Below, in pieces: positions 11,635 through 20,850 of a DNA stretch of 64,000 nucleotides. The stretch is from Loripinus fragilis. Lineage: Eukaryota; Mollusca; Bivalvia; Lucinida; Lucinidae. How positions within the stretch are numbered: the first letter of the stretch is position 1; every line of letters begins with the position of its first letter. The notes below the pieces were generated by a model, which was given only the letters and a program-made list of their open reading frames with translations, made no database searches and was not told the DNA's origin. The stretch lies in contig OZ026518.1 of NCBI GenBank assembly GCA_964019695.1, forward strand, positions 106,178,305 to 106,242,304. Reading direction: 5' to 3'. Made by a program: the position numbers and the translations under genes.

Positions 11635-12628
11635 GCCAAATTAAAGTTCACAAACTTAAAAAAATGCATAAATTTATGGGAAATTTTGACATTTATTTCT
11701 TGTTCATTTCAATTTTATTCATATTATGGACTTTACAAATACATGAGTGGGAAGATGTAAGCAAGCCTTCAAATATTCACAATATAATTTATTTTTTCAC
11801 TGTTTTGCATATTGTTGCTAAGCAACCGATAAAAATAGCTAAAAAGTCACTAGTATGCTCATTTTAGTGGTTACCATGGTTACAAGGAATGAATATCTGA
11901 TGTTATTTTTAATGCTACTCCAAGACAACATATTTTTCTATATATTGACCATCAAAAAGTTATTTGCTAGTCTTTCTTTTATAGCTAAACACTATAAAAC
12001 GCAAAAAATGTTAATAAAATCTGTCAATATTCAAAGTTCTTAAAATGGGGGTATGGCAGACAAATATTAATAATTACACAAGTTTAAAAGTCATTATGTA
12101 CTTCAAATTATACTTTAGACTTAAAACAAAGATAGTCTGTCAATAAAATGTCTTTAAAAAGTTGGAATAATGCATTCAAAATGATGTTGTCATGGAAACA
12201 AATATGTAGTATTTTTGATATTCACTTTAATATTAATCCTTTTCTTGATCAATTTCATTAAGAAATGGCGATTTTTATACTTTGTTATTGATAGCAATTG
12301 AAATAAAACCACACATAAAGACCTAAATAAGTCCTACATGTTATAGCATAAACTCAAGGAATTATTGAATGTCTGGTTGCCATGGCAATTGTTTTAATGA
12401 ACTAAAAGGGCAAATTTGGGTCATTTTTGTCTTGTTGCTAGGCAACCACCTACAGTATGGAGTAAAATTTTCTGAACATTTGTAATGATAGGGGGGATAA
12501 TGATGTATCTAAACATAAGCCTTTTTAATGCTGTAAATATTTTATTTTAGATTTAAGGTATTACAAGTGTTTAAAATAAGCATTATTTTTTGCCTTGAAA
12601 TTCACTTTGTGAACTTTAATTTGGCACC
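11635..12628. mobile_element. TIR element with RFX/X-box-like palindromes
   Basis: GTGCCAAATTAAAGTTCACA at the left is matched by TGTGAACTTTAATTTGGCAC at the right, bounding about 994 bp. The interior has five sites resembling the RFX X-box palindrome: GTTGCTAAGCAACC (11814), GGTTACCATGGTTAC (11871), TTGTCATGGAAACAA (12188), GGTTGCCATGGCAATT (12372) and GTTGCTAGGCAACC (12434). No transposase or other protein was found. The reading frames inside are short and AT-driven. Confidence 0.6.
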
Positions 12629-12706
12629 TGACTGTAGACTATAAACCTTAATTATTGAGGGTAGAGGCAGCTTTGTATGGGTTGGTTGGTTGATAGTCCA
12701 AGTTTT

Positions 12707-12804
12707 TTCTGATGTTTTAGTGGCTTTTCTTTATTTTGATATTTGCCACTATCAAATAGTGGCAAATATCAAAATATGGAAAAGCCACTTAAACATCAGA
12801 GAAA
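12707..12804. repeat. Long hairpin (small fold-back element)
   Basis: Arms of about 45 bp, TTTCTGATGTTTTAGTGGCT.. and ..AGCCACTTAAACATCAGAGA, meet at a core of TTTGCCACTATCAAATAGTG. It is probably a tiny MITE. Confidence 0.8.
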
Positions 12805-12829
12805 GCGCGGATTAGTTGGTTGGCTGCAA

Positions 12830-13900
12830 ACAAATTTGTTTTATGGTTAGCCTGATTGAAAGAAAATTGAACCTTTATTTCTGCATACCTTTAAAAAATT
12901 AACTTCAGATATCCTTTTTTGTTTAAATCAGCTACAAAATATATCTATGTAACATATTTAAGCTTAACAATACAATTTTCATACCATTTTATCTTCTGCA
13001 GCATCTGTTATTTACTTAAAAGCATGTACATTTCACTACACAGAATCATGTCCATTTCATCAACACGGTTTAAATATAGGATTTCTAAACCCCAAAGACA
13101 GAGGTTTACTCATCGCTCATGATGTGACATTGACATGGTGTGCCTATTTACCTGCATTTTACACATTTGTATGTTAAGGTCCTTATTTAATTTTCAAATG
13201 TATGTACATGTAGAAAGCCCAAATACTTTTGTCATTTGGAACAGCTCTCATTGGTTGTGTTCTGGTGTTCATGAATACGGGGACATATATATTATGATGC
13301 AAGCAGTCCGTGAGCAAGTTTAACTGACCGGTTAATTGTCCAGCTGTAACAACGCATGAAATAGGGTCTATCATATAGAGTGTGTGCGTTATTATTATTA
13401 ATATATTCCATTGCATGCCATTTAGGCATTTAGCAGAGATTTTACCACAAATTTGGCCCCACAGTGCAGGACTTGGCGCACCTCTGGTTTACCAAGAAAG
13501 CTGTAAACCAGAGACTACCCCAGGGGAAGCTTTTAGCAGGGCTTTGAAAATTTAAAAGTCAAAAGCCACACTATTCCCTGGCCCTGAGGGATACAAATGA
13601 CTGGTGCATAATGCCTCTCGAAGACATTTGTGGTCATTTCCACTTGCATTTTTGACATTGTTTCCATGCAAAAATTCGAACAAATCTTTTGAAATATTGC
13701 TTCAGGTGTCTTAAATAGTTTGAGTGGGGATGTGGGGGCTGTGGCACCCCTAATAACATAATGCTATATCTGTTTTTCTATGACCGAGTTGTCGTGTCTG
13801 AGGTTTTATGGGTGGCTTATTAACTGCAACATTCAAGCATTTTGACTGAGTCTACCACAGGCAGTTGCTAAATAGAAAAAAGCACACCCACTCTATAATG
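12830..13900. other. No gene recognised
   Basis: Only short AT-rich frames are present, with no conserved domain or repeat boundary. Confidence 0.4.
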
Positions 13901-14096
13901 GAGAATGCAGGGTTCCCACAGAAATTAAAAAACACAATTCCATGATTTTTCCATGATCAACAATGTAATTTCCATGACTATTTAATGCATAGCCTCCAAC
14001 CTCCCCTTTTAGACCCATCATCACCACGCTGAGCATAAATACGGAATGCAGCAACAGTAATGTATTTAAATAAGCATGCTTGTAGACCATTCATGC

Positions 14097-14413
14097 TTGT
14101 TTGTTTTGTTGCTTTACGTCCCAAGTCAACAGCTATGGTCATTGCGGGACGGTCAGTTCACCTAACCACACTTTTTCCTGGGCAAGCTTGAACAAACAGT
14201 TAACCAGTACTTCGTGCACATACTTTCGCTTGTAACTGACAACAACCCTTCTTGAATGATTCAGCGGAAGGAGGAGAATGACCGTAGAAATTATTTCATG
14301 ATCAATTTCCACGAAAGTATGGGACCGGGCCGGGATCGAACTCGCGACCCCTGGATCTGCGGTCAGACTCGCATCTGTTGCCAGACACGTTACCGACTGC
14401 GCTACGCGGCCCG
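14097..14413 (-). mobile_element. 317 bp tRNA-headed SINE of a second family
   Basis: A 15 bp target duplication, GTAGACCATTCATGC, flanks the element exactly (14082-14096 and 14414-14428). In sense it opens with GGGCCGCGTAGCGCAGTCGG (A box) and has GCGAGTTCGATCCCGG (B box). It ends in a tail related to the shorter SINE family (GTTGACTTGGGACGTAAAGC). The insertion lies inside the hAT-like MITE. Confidence 0.9.
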
Positions 14414-14451
14414 GTAGACCATTCATGCATTTTGAAATAATTAAAACTTGA

Positions 14452-14537
14452 AACCATCAGTAGCCAGAAAACTAGTTGTCAGACACACAAGTTTTGTGTG
14501 TCTGACATCTAGTTTTCTGGCTACTGGTGGTTTCATC
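14452..14537. repeat. Long perfect-type hairpin inside the hAT-like MITE
   Basis: Arms of about 40 bp, GAAACCATCAGTAGCCAGAA.. and ..TTCTGGCTACTGGTGGTTTC, have the loop region CACACAAGTTTTGTGTG. Confidence 0.85.
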
Positions 14538-14987
14538 AAATCATTCCACAAAATTCCATGATTTTTCCATGATTATTCATTTTTTTTCAAATTCCATGAT
14601 TGAACTTTTTTTTGGTGATTTTCCAGGTTTTCCATGATTTCCAGAGCTTGTGGGAACCCTGAGAATGGATTGTTTTTATTAGTCGAGACTCCCAAAACAC
14701 ATCAACTTCTCTTTTCAGGGCCGAAACAACCAGGGGCCGTATATCCGCATATTCCACATTCTAATTCCGCTCAAAACAATTTGCAAACCAGGGTCAGTTT
14801 TAGTGGTTTCCATATGAATACTTTTTCTTATGATTTAACTTACCTGTAAGGTTATTCCAATTATCCCAAACGCCACATAGATCTATTGTTGTTGACATTC
14901 GATGCAGGAACAGACGACCGTTTGCAGAGTGACGTCACTGGCTCGTGACAATGTAGTCAAAAACTCGATTGCAATTAGACTATATCG

Positions 14988-15008
14988 TTATTATAATTAT
15001 TATTATTA

Positions 15009-15066
<58 letters not shown>
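14988..15066. repeat. (TTA)n microsatellite
   Basis: About 25 uninterrupted or nearly uninterrupted TTA units. The poly-tyrosine frame through it is an artefact of the repeat. Confidence 0.95.
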
Positions 15067-15067
<1 letters not shown>

Positions 15068-15224
15068 GACCTACCAAACTCTTCGTCATAAATCAACAAA
15101 TTCCGTCTTTGGTATAGCCTGGCGAGATTCATTGTCTGTGGATGGTGGATTTCATGATCCTCTGAAGATCCTCAATATTTACTCTATGCTCAGCGCATTT
15201 GAAATAAACACCATGCCTTTCTGT

Positions 15225-15262
15225 TCAGATGGCTGGGACGTTAAACCACAAACCAAACAAAA
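15225..15262 (+). mobile_element. SINE 3' tail fragment
   Basis: GGCTGGGACGTTAAACCACA followed by an A-rich AACCAAACAAAAC tail resembles the SINE 3' end (GACTGGGACGTAAAGAATCA). The head is missing. No gene is recognisable between 15263 and 15984. Confidence 0.4.
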
Positions 15263-15984
15263 CATATATAACTAAATGGGGATGGGGTGCAATAAACAAG
15301 AACCATAATTCTAGCCTCAATATATTTTGAGTTATTCCCCTTTATTGCTATTTTTTTCTCCATTATTTTTATATTTATTCTCTTAATAAGAAGGGAGTTA
15401 TGTGCGGAATAAGTTGTGTGTCCAAGTTTGGACCCCAGACCACAACCAAAACCAGCTTTTCCGGATTCACATCACCACTTGTTTCCTCACAATCTCCTAC
15501 CTAGCCCCAACCACATCACAAACAGTAAATTTAGGATATGTGATAGCAAGCAATATTTTGTTGCTATTGCATATGCGCACAATCCTCATTTAAACGTTCA
15601 TGCTGACGTATCCAGAGAAGCTAGATACCTTAAATCTAGATACCTTATATTTGGTCTGATTCTTCATCTACATCCATACTTTGTGTATGTGAAATGCAAA
15701 GGCTCTGCAGCAAGACTGCCTGGATGCGCAGGCTAGTCTGAACCTTAAATTGCTGCAAGCAGGTGTGATAAGAACCAAAATATGTACTGGTCCATACAAT
15801 ATCTATAGATAAATAAAACAAGCAATTCAATAAATGGTTGCTTCATGATTATGTATGCGTGCATGTGCATGCATACATAACGTACATACATACATTTTTA
15901 TAAGCACTTGGGGTGAGTATATTTATACGATAAGAGATAAATTGTTCACATCATTTTTTTCTTTCTTTATGAACTTATGAACTA

Positions 15985-16285
15985 TTTTATATATATGATT
16001 CTTATATAATCTTATTTTTATCAACAATTCATGTAAATTAATTTATGTCATAATTATATGAACTTATATACATATAATGATCAGATAAAACTTACATGGA
16101 TTTCATATGATATTAATTACATAAAAAAATTATATGATTTTGTGAGCATGTAAATATCATATAAATCCTATAATATAAAATTCATATGAAACTGCACATA
16201 TGAAAATCATATATTCAGGTTTACATATGAGAATTATATAAGACTCATATGAGAATCGTATATAAAGGCAATTATATAAGAATGA
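15985..16285. repeat. AT-rich array of short palindromes, second copy
   Basis: Same CATATGA/ATATAA motif array as 4895-5340 but inverted, ending in CATGTGGCGAAATT directly before the ACACAATATGCT cluster. Confidence 0.7.
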
Positions 16286-16430
16286 CATGTGGCGAAATTG
16301 GCTTAGTACACAATATGCTCCCTCGCATATTGTGTACCCTGCATACACAATATGCTCCCCTGGAGCATTTTGTGTACCCTGCATACACAATATGCTACCA
16401 GAGGAGTATATTGCGTAGGGTCGGTTCATA
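16286..16430. repeat. ACACAATATGCT inverted-motif cluster
   Basis: Alternating TACACAATATGCTCCC and GCATATTGTGTACCCTGCA segments form overlapping hairpins. The layout matches 37311-37455, and the same 13 bp core builds the satellite at 38473-40698. The cluster is cut by the MITE at 16431 and resumes at 16660 with a sequence matching 37462 onward. Confidence 0.8.
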
Positions 16431-16659
16431 CACTGAGCAAAAGTTCTAATTGGTCATCTCTTGAAAGTGGTCATTCTTTGTGTTTGATTTTTGCAAAACA
16501 TATAAACGATAACACATTGAAATTTTGTATATATAATTCAATGACCCTGATAATTCGTTTACCATACTATATATTTAAGTACTGTTTTTGCAATTGTTTG
16601 ACTTTATTGTTGAATAATTGTATAAAACAGAGATGACCAATTAGAAATTTTGTTCAGTG
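16431..16659. mobile_element. MITE inserted in the ACACAATATGCT repeat
   Basis: Terminal inverted repeats of about 30 bp: CACTGAGCAAAAGTTCTAAT at the left and its inverse TTAGAAATTTTGTTCAGTG at the right, 229 bp in all. Comparison with the uninterrupted copy at 37455-37480 confirms the insertion. No clear target duplication was seen. Confidence 0.8.
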
Positions 16660-17030
16660 AATGTTATTTCAAAGGTCGCCTGAGTCTACACAATATGCTT
16701 TTCTTGAAAACATGTCTCGTGTTTTAGGTATGTTTGCCTTTTGTCTAACTGTCCTTTCGTCCATCCATAGATGTACCACGACCTCTGACCAATGACCTTT
16801 GGGTCTTTCTATTTCAAACGATTGATGCAGAATGCGTAAAATGAGCCAGTCTTGATGGAACATATGTGTATGCCAAAGCTTTTATAATAAATGTAAATAA
16901 ATGCCTGAAACCCTTTTGTCTACTATAGTGCCAACGAAGAGTGACAGTCACGTGGTATTTTGTTTACAATTGCTGAGTATGCTACCCATAAAATATTAAC
17001 TTGTGTACTTCAAGTTAGAAGATACTGTAG

Positions 17031-17091
17031 TGTAGTGGTTGTGACTACGGCGTTGGACGCAGGCGTACCAGGATCGAACCTATTTAGAGGT
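17031..17091 (+). other. tRNA-like sequence, left arm of family B
   Basis: A box TAGTGTAGTGG within GATACTGTAGTGTAGTGG, and B box AGGATCGAACCT. No complete cloverleaf can be drawn. Confidence 0.5.
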
Positions 17092-17154
17092 TGTTGTTTT
17101 TTTTCTTTATATTTTTACTAGGCCCAAAAGGAACAGGCGGCATTATTTCAGCTT

Positions 17155-17341
17155 ACTGTAAATTCGGAAGTTTTCGCGAGGTTTTATTTTCGCGGAACTT
17201 CTCACATGCAAAATTTCGTGAAAATAAAATTATCGCGAAATGGCGAAATCACTCTGTTGTTTACTTGCCCAAGTCACAAATTTTGACGTCACAAATATGT
17301 CTTTTAACGCTCATATTCGCGTGTATTTCCGAATTTACAGT
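17155..17341. mobile_element. 187 bp MITE with AGCTT target duplication
   Basis: Ends ACTGTAAATTCGGAAGTTTT and ..TTTCCGAATTTACAGT are flanked directly by AGCTT (17150-17154 and 17342-17346). The interior is rich in TTTTCGCG/CGCGAAA motifs. It is nested inside the tRNA-armed element. Confidence 0.85.
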
Positions 17342-17365
17342 AGCTTGTGTTGTTACAGAAGTTTT

Positions 17366-17690
17366 CAAGTGCGGATCCAGAGGGGGGGGTGGACATGGGG
17401 TCCGGATCCCCCCCTGGAAAATCACAAGTTATATGAGTTTCTATAGGGAGTAAGCAATTGGACCACCCCCTCCCCTGGAAAAAGTTAGACACCCCCCCCC
17501 CCCCCCCCTGGAAAATGTTGGACCCCCCTGGAACCTTGAAAAATGATAGTTTTTTTCTAAATTAACCATTTGACTTAAGTAAAATAAGCTGAGGACTAAA
17601 AAAAATCGCTGTCAGAGCTTGTTTTTGTAAGATTGACCTGCCCCCCCCCCCCCCCCCCCCCTGACAAAAATTCCTGGATCCGCGCATGGT
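17366..17690. mobile_element. Poly-C/poly-G rich MITE-like repeat
   Basis: The ends pair as GTGCGGATCCAGAGGGGGGG and the inverse ..TTCCTGGATCCGCGCATG. Several CCCCCCTGGAAAATNTTGGA subrepeats and long C runs (17495-17509, 17641-17661) fill the interior. Confidence 0.6.
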
Positions 17691-17824
17691 TTTTATATAT
17701 GTACCTTATACATGTTAAATAATAAAGAATAAAAAAAAATAAAAAAAAAGACATGAACAGAATAATAAAATCAGACCTCTCCCCCCCCCCCCTCCCTCCA
17801 AAAAAAAAATGAATAAAAGAGACA

Positions 17825-17900
17825 GCCAGTGAGATTCGAACCTAGAAAATGTTCTTTGTGGTTTAGTAATACTCCTCGCTACCACTTGAGCTATCTCGAT
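17825..17900 (-). other. tRNA-like sequence, right arm of family B
   Basis: In sense: GAGATAGCTCAAGTGGTAGC (A box) and CTAGGTTCGAATCTCAC (B box), facing the left-arm copy. It looks better preserved than the left arm but lacks an obvious acceptor stem. Confidence 0.6.
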
Positions 17901-18059
17901 TTTATAGATCAATTGTGTATTTATCCTATCATGAAAGGTAAGTCCCATAACTTTGTAAACAAAACATGACGTCACTTCTACTCTTGGCTGGCAGAATAAT
18001 AGAACAACACATCGATATTGTAAATAGAGTCACGCTTCAAAGCTTTTGGTAGATCAGTA

Positions 18060-19150
18060 GGGTCAATCCGGGTAAATACGGACAGGGGGGTAAATACGGA
18101 CAGATGGCTAACAATTAACATGTCCAAGAACCTAGGTCTGTGACAACGAAATGTTTTATTTCAGCTTTCAATAGTGTCCATTAGGCTCTTCTACACCCAT
18201 ATACCACTTAATTAAGACCCTTTGCAATAAGGAGTTTTCTTCTCCCAGTGGGACTACCCCTGCATAATCCAGATTCCTTGAGAATATCACAAAGTTTCAT
18301 CTGACGGAAGAAACATTTTCAGTGCATGAATTCAGCCATAAAACGTGTATTTCATTGCATTAAATTGACTTTAACCAAAGATTGGACTATTCAAGTTTCA
18401 GCTCCTTCATATTTTTCTTCAATAAAGAAAACCATTTCGATCTAGTTACTTGAAATATAAAGTGTCCGTATTTTACCAGTCGATTTTTGTATGTCGGGAA
18501 AATACGGACGCAGTGTTTTTACTTTGATTTTCTCTTCGCCTTGATATAATTTTCTCAATTGTTTTAGAAAAACGAATATTTTAGATCAAATAAAGCTATG
18601 TGAATGCAGGTTCAAGACCAATTATGATACATAAAGATAACAAAAAAGCACGGTTCCAAATCTTCATAGCCATTATTGACGTGGTGCCTCAGGTCAACAA
18701 AACTGTGCTATTTGTACAGAATAACTAAAGGATAGCATGCCTGGGCACCAAAATATTTGCTGAGGATCACACCATGCTCCCTGATGCATCGAACTACAAG
18801 GCGCCAGAATAAAAAAGAACGCTTCAACAGTCTTTCAAAATTACCTATGCAATAAGGCTATACATTGTCCGTATTTACCCAAATGGAAATTGTATATGTC
18901 CGTATTTTCCCTGTCGATGTCCGTAGTTTCCCTACCTCGTCCGCATTTACCCGAATTTGGGTCCCTTGCATTTTTGCTTAGTTGCCTGGTTTTCGGACCA
19001 TATATCGTCTGTTCTCTTGTTGCAGGGTACAGTGATGGCATTATGCAAGTATAAAACCCGGTACCTAAATGTATAACTCCTGCCAAATAACGACAATGGC
19101 TTATGAAACGTGGGCGTGTAAAAATCGTCCGTATTTACCCGGATTGACCC
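18060..19150. mobile_element. TA-flanked TIR element with internal TCCGTATTTACCC motifs
   Basis: Terminal inverted repeats GGGTCAATCCGGGTAAATAC and the inverse GTATTTACCCGGATTGACCC are flanked by TA on both sides (18058-18059 and 19151-19152). The 1091 bp interior repeats the terminal core at least five times (for example at 18475, 18507, 18868, 18897 and 18937). A TA target fits Tc1/mariner-like mobilisation, but no transposase was seen, so the superfamily is inferred. Confidence 0.8.
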
Positions 19151-19152
19151 TA

Positions 19153-19860
19153 CCTGTCTATCTTACGAACCTTCTGTCTAAAGTCATGCCCGCATCGTAA
19201 TTGTATTATATTGAAGTCTCTAATCCCCATCAACATTAATTGGGCCTCGACGCGAGAAAACCTGTTTTCGGTGGTTTGCGAACAACAAAGGCGCAGACCA
19301 GCCTGCGCATCCGCGCAGTCTGATCAGCGCCTTTGTTATTCGCTTTTTGGAAAGTATCATATGTAAACTTGCTACAGATGAAATTTTAATTTTCTAGCTA
19401 GTCTCTGTAGCTGAGGAGACTGGTTTGAGACTGGCTTTGTCAGACACCCCAAAGTCAAGTTTTCTCACGACGGTGCTCATTTTGGAGTTGTTGTCTCCAA
19501 ATTTGGCTTCTTACCCGACATGAAATCAACCTATGGAAACCGTGGTAAGGAAAAATTGGGAAACTCCGGGGGTTAAATGTAGAAATGTGATGAACCTGTA
19601 TGAGTCGAGGACAACATGAAGATTCATAAATGCAAAACCTGTTCCATTGGGATATTTGATATGACTACCATTGTAGCCATCTTGATATTCTTCAAAGACC
19701 ATCTTTTCCCACCCCTACGTCAGTGATTCTAAACTTGGTGGAAGGAATCGAGGCAACATGGAAATTCAGAATTGCTTGAATCAGTTGATTCCAAATCCGC
19801 GATGTTACCGGACTGATAGCCCAAATCATTTCAAAGTTATAGTTACAAAATAAACAATCT
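19153..19860 (+). repeat. Dispersed repeat, partner of 37494-38000
   Basis: CTGTCTATCTTACGAACCTT and the following few hundred bases, including TTTGGCTTCTTACCCGACAT, match 37565-37900. The 5' part of the same repeat is at 16660-16770, so this copy was split by later insertions of about 2.4 kb. A local addition of about 250 bp (19240-19490) is absent from the other copy. Confidence 0.75.
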
Positions 19861-20096
19861 ACAATTTACAGTTACTTTTCAGGTCATGTTTTGAATAATG
19901 AACTCTTTCTTTGCTAACGGTAAAAGACTGCCAATATTTGTGAACCAGACAATAGAAGAAATAATCATAGATTGCATATATATTTTCCATTTGCAAATAC
20001 AACTAGTTTGGCGAGTTAAACTGAATAATTGCAATACGACATAGACACTTACGTTTCGTATGCGTCAGCAACAAAGGCTCTTACGAGACTGCCAAG

Positions 20097-20215
20097 TTAG
20101 CACACAACATCGGGTCACCAACAGCCCACCAGCGATACACTATCGAAATGGCGGGCCGTTGGTGGCCCAACGAGGTGTGCTAGCTGGGTGTGTGCAAATG
20201 CGCAAGCTGTTGCCT
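20097..20215. repeat. Hairpin repeat CACCAACAGCCCACC/GGCGGGCCGTTGGTGGCCC
   Basis: Matches 49918-50015, where the arms are perfect (GGGCCACCAACGGCCCGCCA). It is a small fold-back repeat beginning CACACAACATCGGG. Confidence 0.7.
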
Positions 20216-20263
20216 ATGTGATGAATTCTTCTCTTACCTTCAAACTCCTTTATACTGGGTCCG

Positions 20264-20842
20264 AGTTAATCTATCTATCTTCATATTCTGCCATGCGCCC
20301 TCGCGGACATTTTAGGCAGTTGCGCGCTGCCGAGCAATGTTAGTAGAAAAAGAAAAAGAATAAAAGCATGATAGTTAAGGGGAATAAAAGATGATAGGTT
20401 AAAAACATTGAAGATGAGATTAAAATCAGGTTAAAAACAACAGTGTCAGGATCTAGGGTTTTGAGTGTTGCAGTTTGCTCACAGCAACCTTGAAGGCTTC
20501 AAGGTCTTGCAAACTAACAACAGACTCTGGCAGGGCATTCCACTGGACTATAGCCAGTGGAAAGAATGAGTACTTAAAATAGTTCCTGTTTGTATGGATC
20601 TGACGAAATGAAATTGAGTGACAGTAACGGGACACTCTATGTGTAGGCTGGACGTAATCTGGGAGGGGTACTGCCACAATTCCATGGATCATCTTGTAGA
20701 AGAGACAAAGGCGGGCGTCCGCCCGTCTTTGCTCAAGGGTTCTCCAACTGAGTTGGTCAAGCAAAGATGTAACACTTGACCTGTAATCGTAATTACTGGT
20801 CGTCCAGCGTGCGGCCCTTCTTTGAATTTTTTCAAGCTGAAG
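20264..20842 (-). pseudogene. CR1-like LINE, 3' part (interrupted copy)
   Basis: On the - strand the reading frame gives LEKIQRRAARWTTSNYDYRS, then SVTSLLDQLSWRTLEQRRAD and SFFPLAIVQWNALPESVV, which is the standard C-terminus of CR1/Jockey-type LINE polyproteins. The stop is at 20453. The 3' non-coding part runs to about 20264 and ends in GATAGATAGATT. It joins in frame to the 5' part at 24083-24416 once the inserted LINE and one copy of the 8 bp duplication are set aside. Confidence 0.85.
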
Positions 20843-20850
20843 TGTTTTTT

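Larger units (their letters stand above)
13908..14660. mobile_element. hAT-like MITE, interrupted by a SINE
   Basis: The ends are CAGGGTTCCCACAGAAATT and the inverse ..GAGCTTGTGGGAACCCT. GAGAATG flanks both sides (13901-13907 and 14661-14667). Many CCATGATTTTTCCATGAT-type subrepeats run inward from both ends. The CAGGG terminus and size recall non-autonomous hAT elements, but the target duplication reads as 7 bp rather than a clean 8, so the superfamily is inferred. Confidence 0.75.
16873..18049. mobile_element. tRNA-armed terminal-inverted-repeat element, family B
   Basis: The left end CCAAAGCTTTTATAATAAAT and the right end ..CACGCTTCAAAGCTTTTGG pair. The pairing continues through CTACTATAGTGCCAACGAAG against CTATTATTCTGCCAGCCAAG and GTATTTTGTTTACAA against ATGTTTTGTTTACAA. 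Each arm carries an inward-facing tRNA-like sequence (17031-17091 on +, 17825-17900 on -). The interior holds other insertions (17155-17341 and 17366-17690). The layout is the same as family A, with different sequence. Confidence 0.65.

Noticed and set aside
14902..15117. 71-codon open frame with a long tyrosine run
   Set aside because: It is produced by the (TTA)n microsatellite.
20776..20850. N-terminal 25 codons of the long LINE open frame
   Set aside because: This part is antisense CR1 sequence left of the target duplication, not LINE protein.
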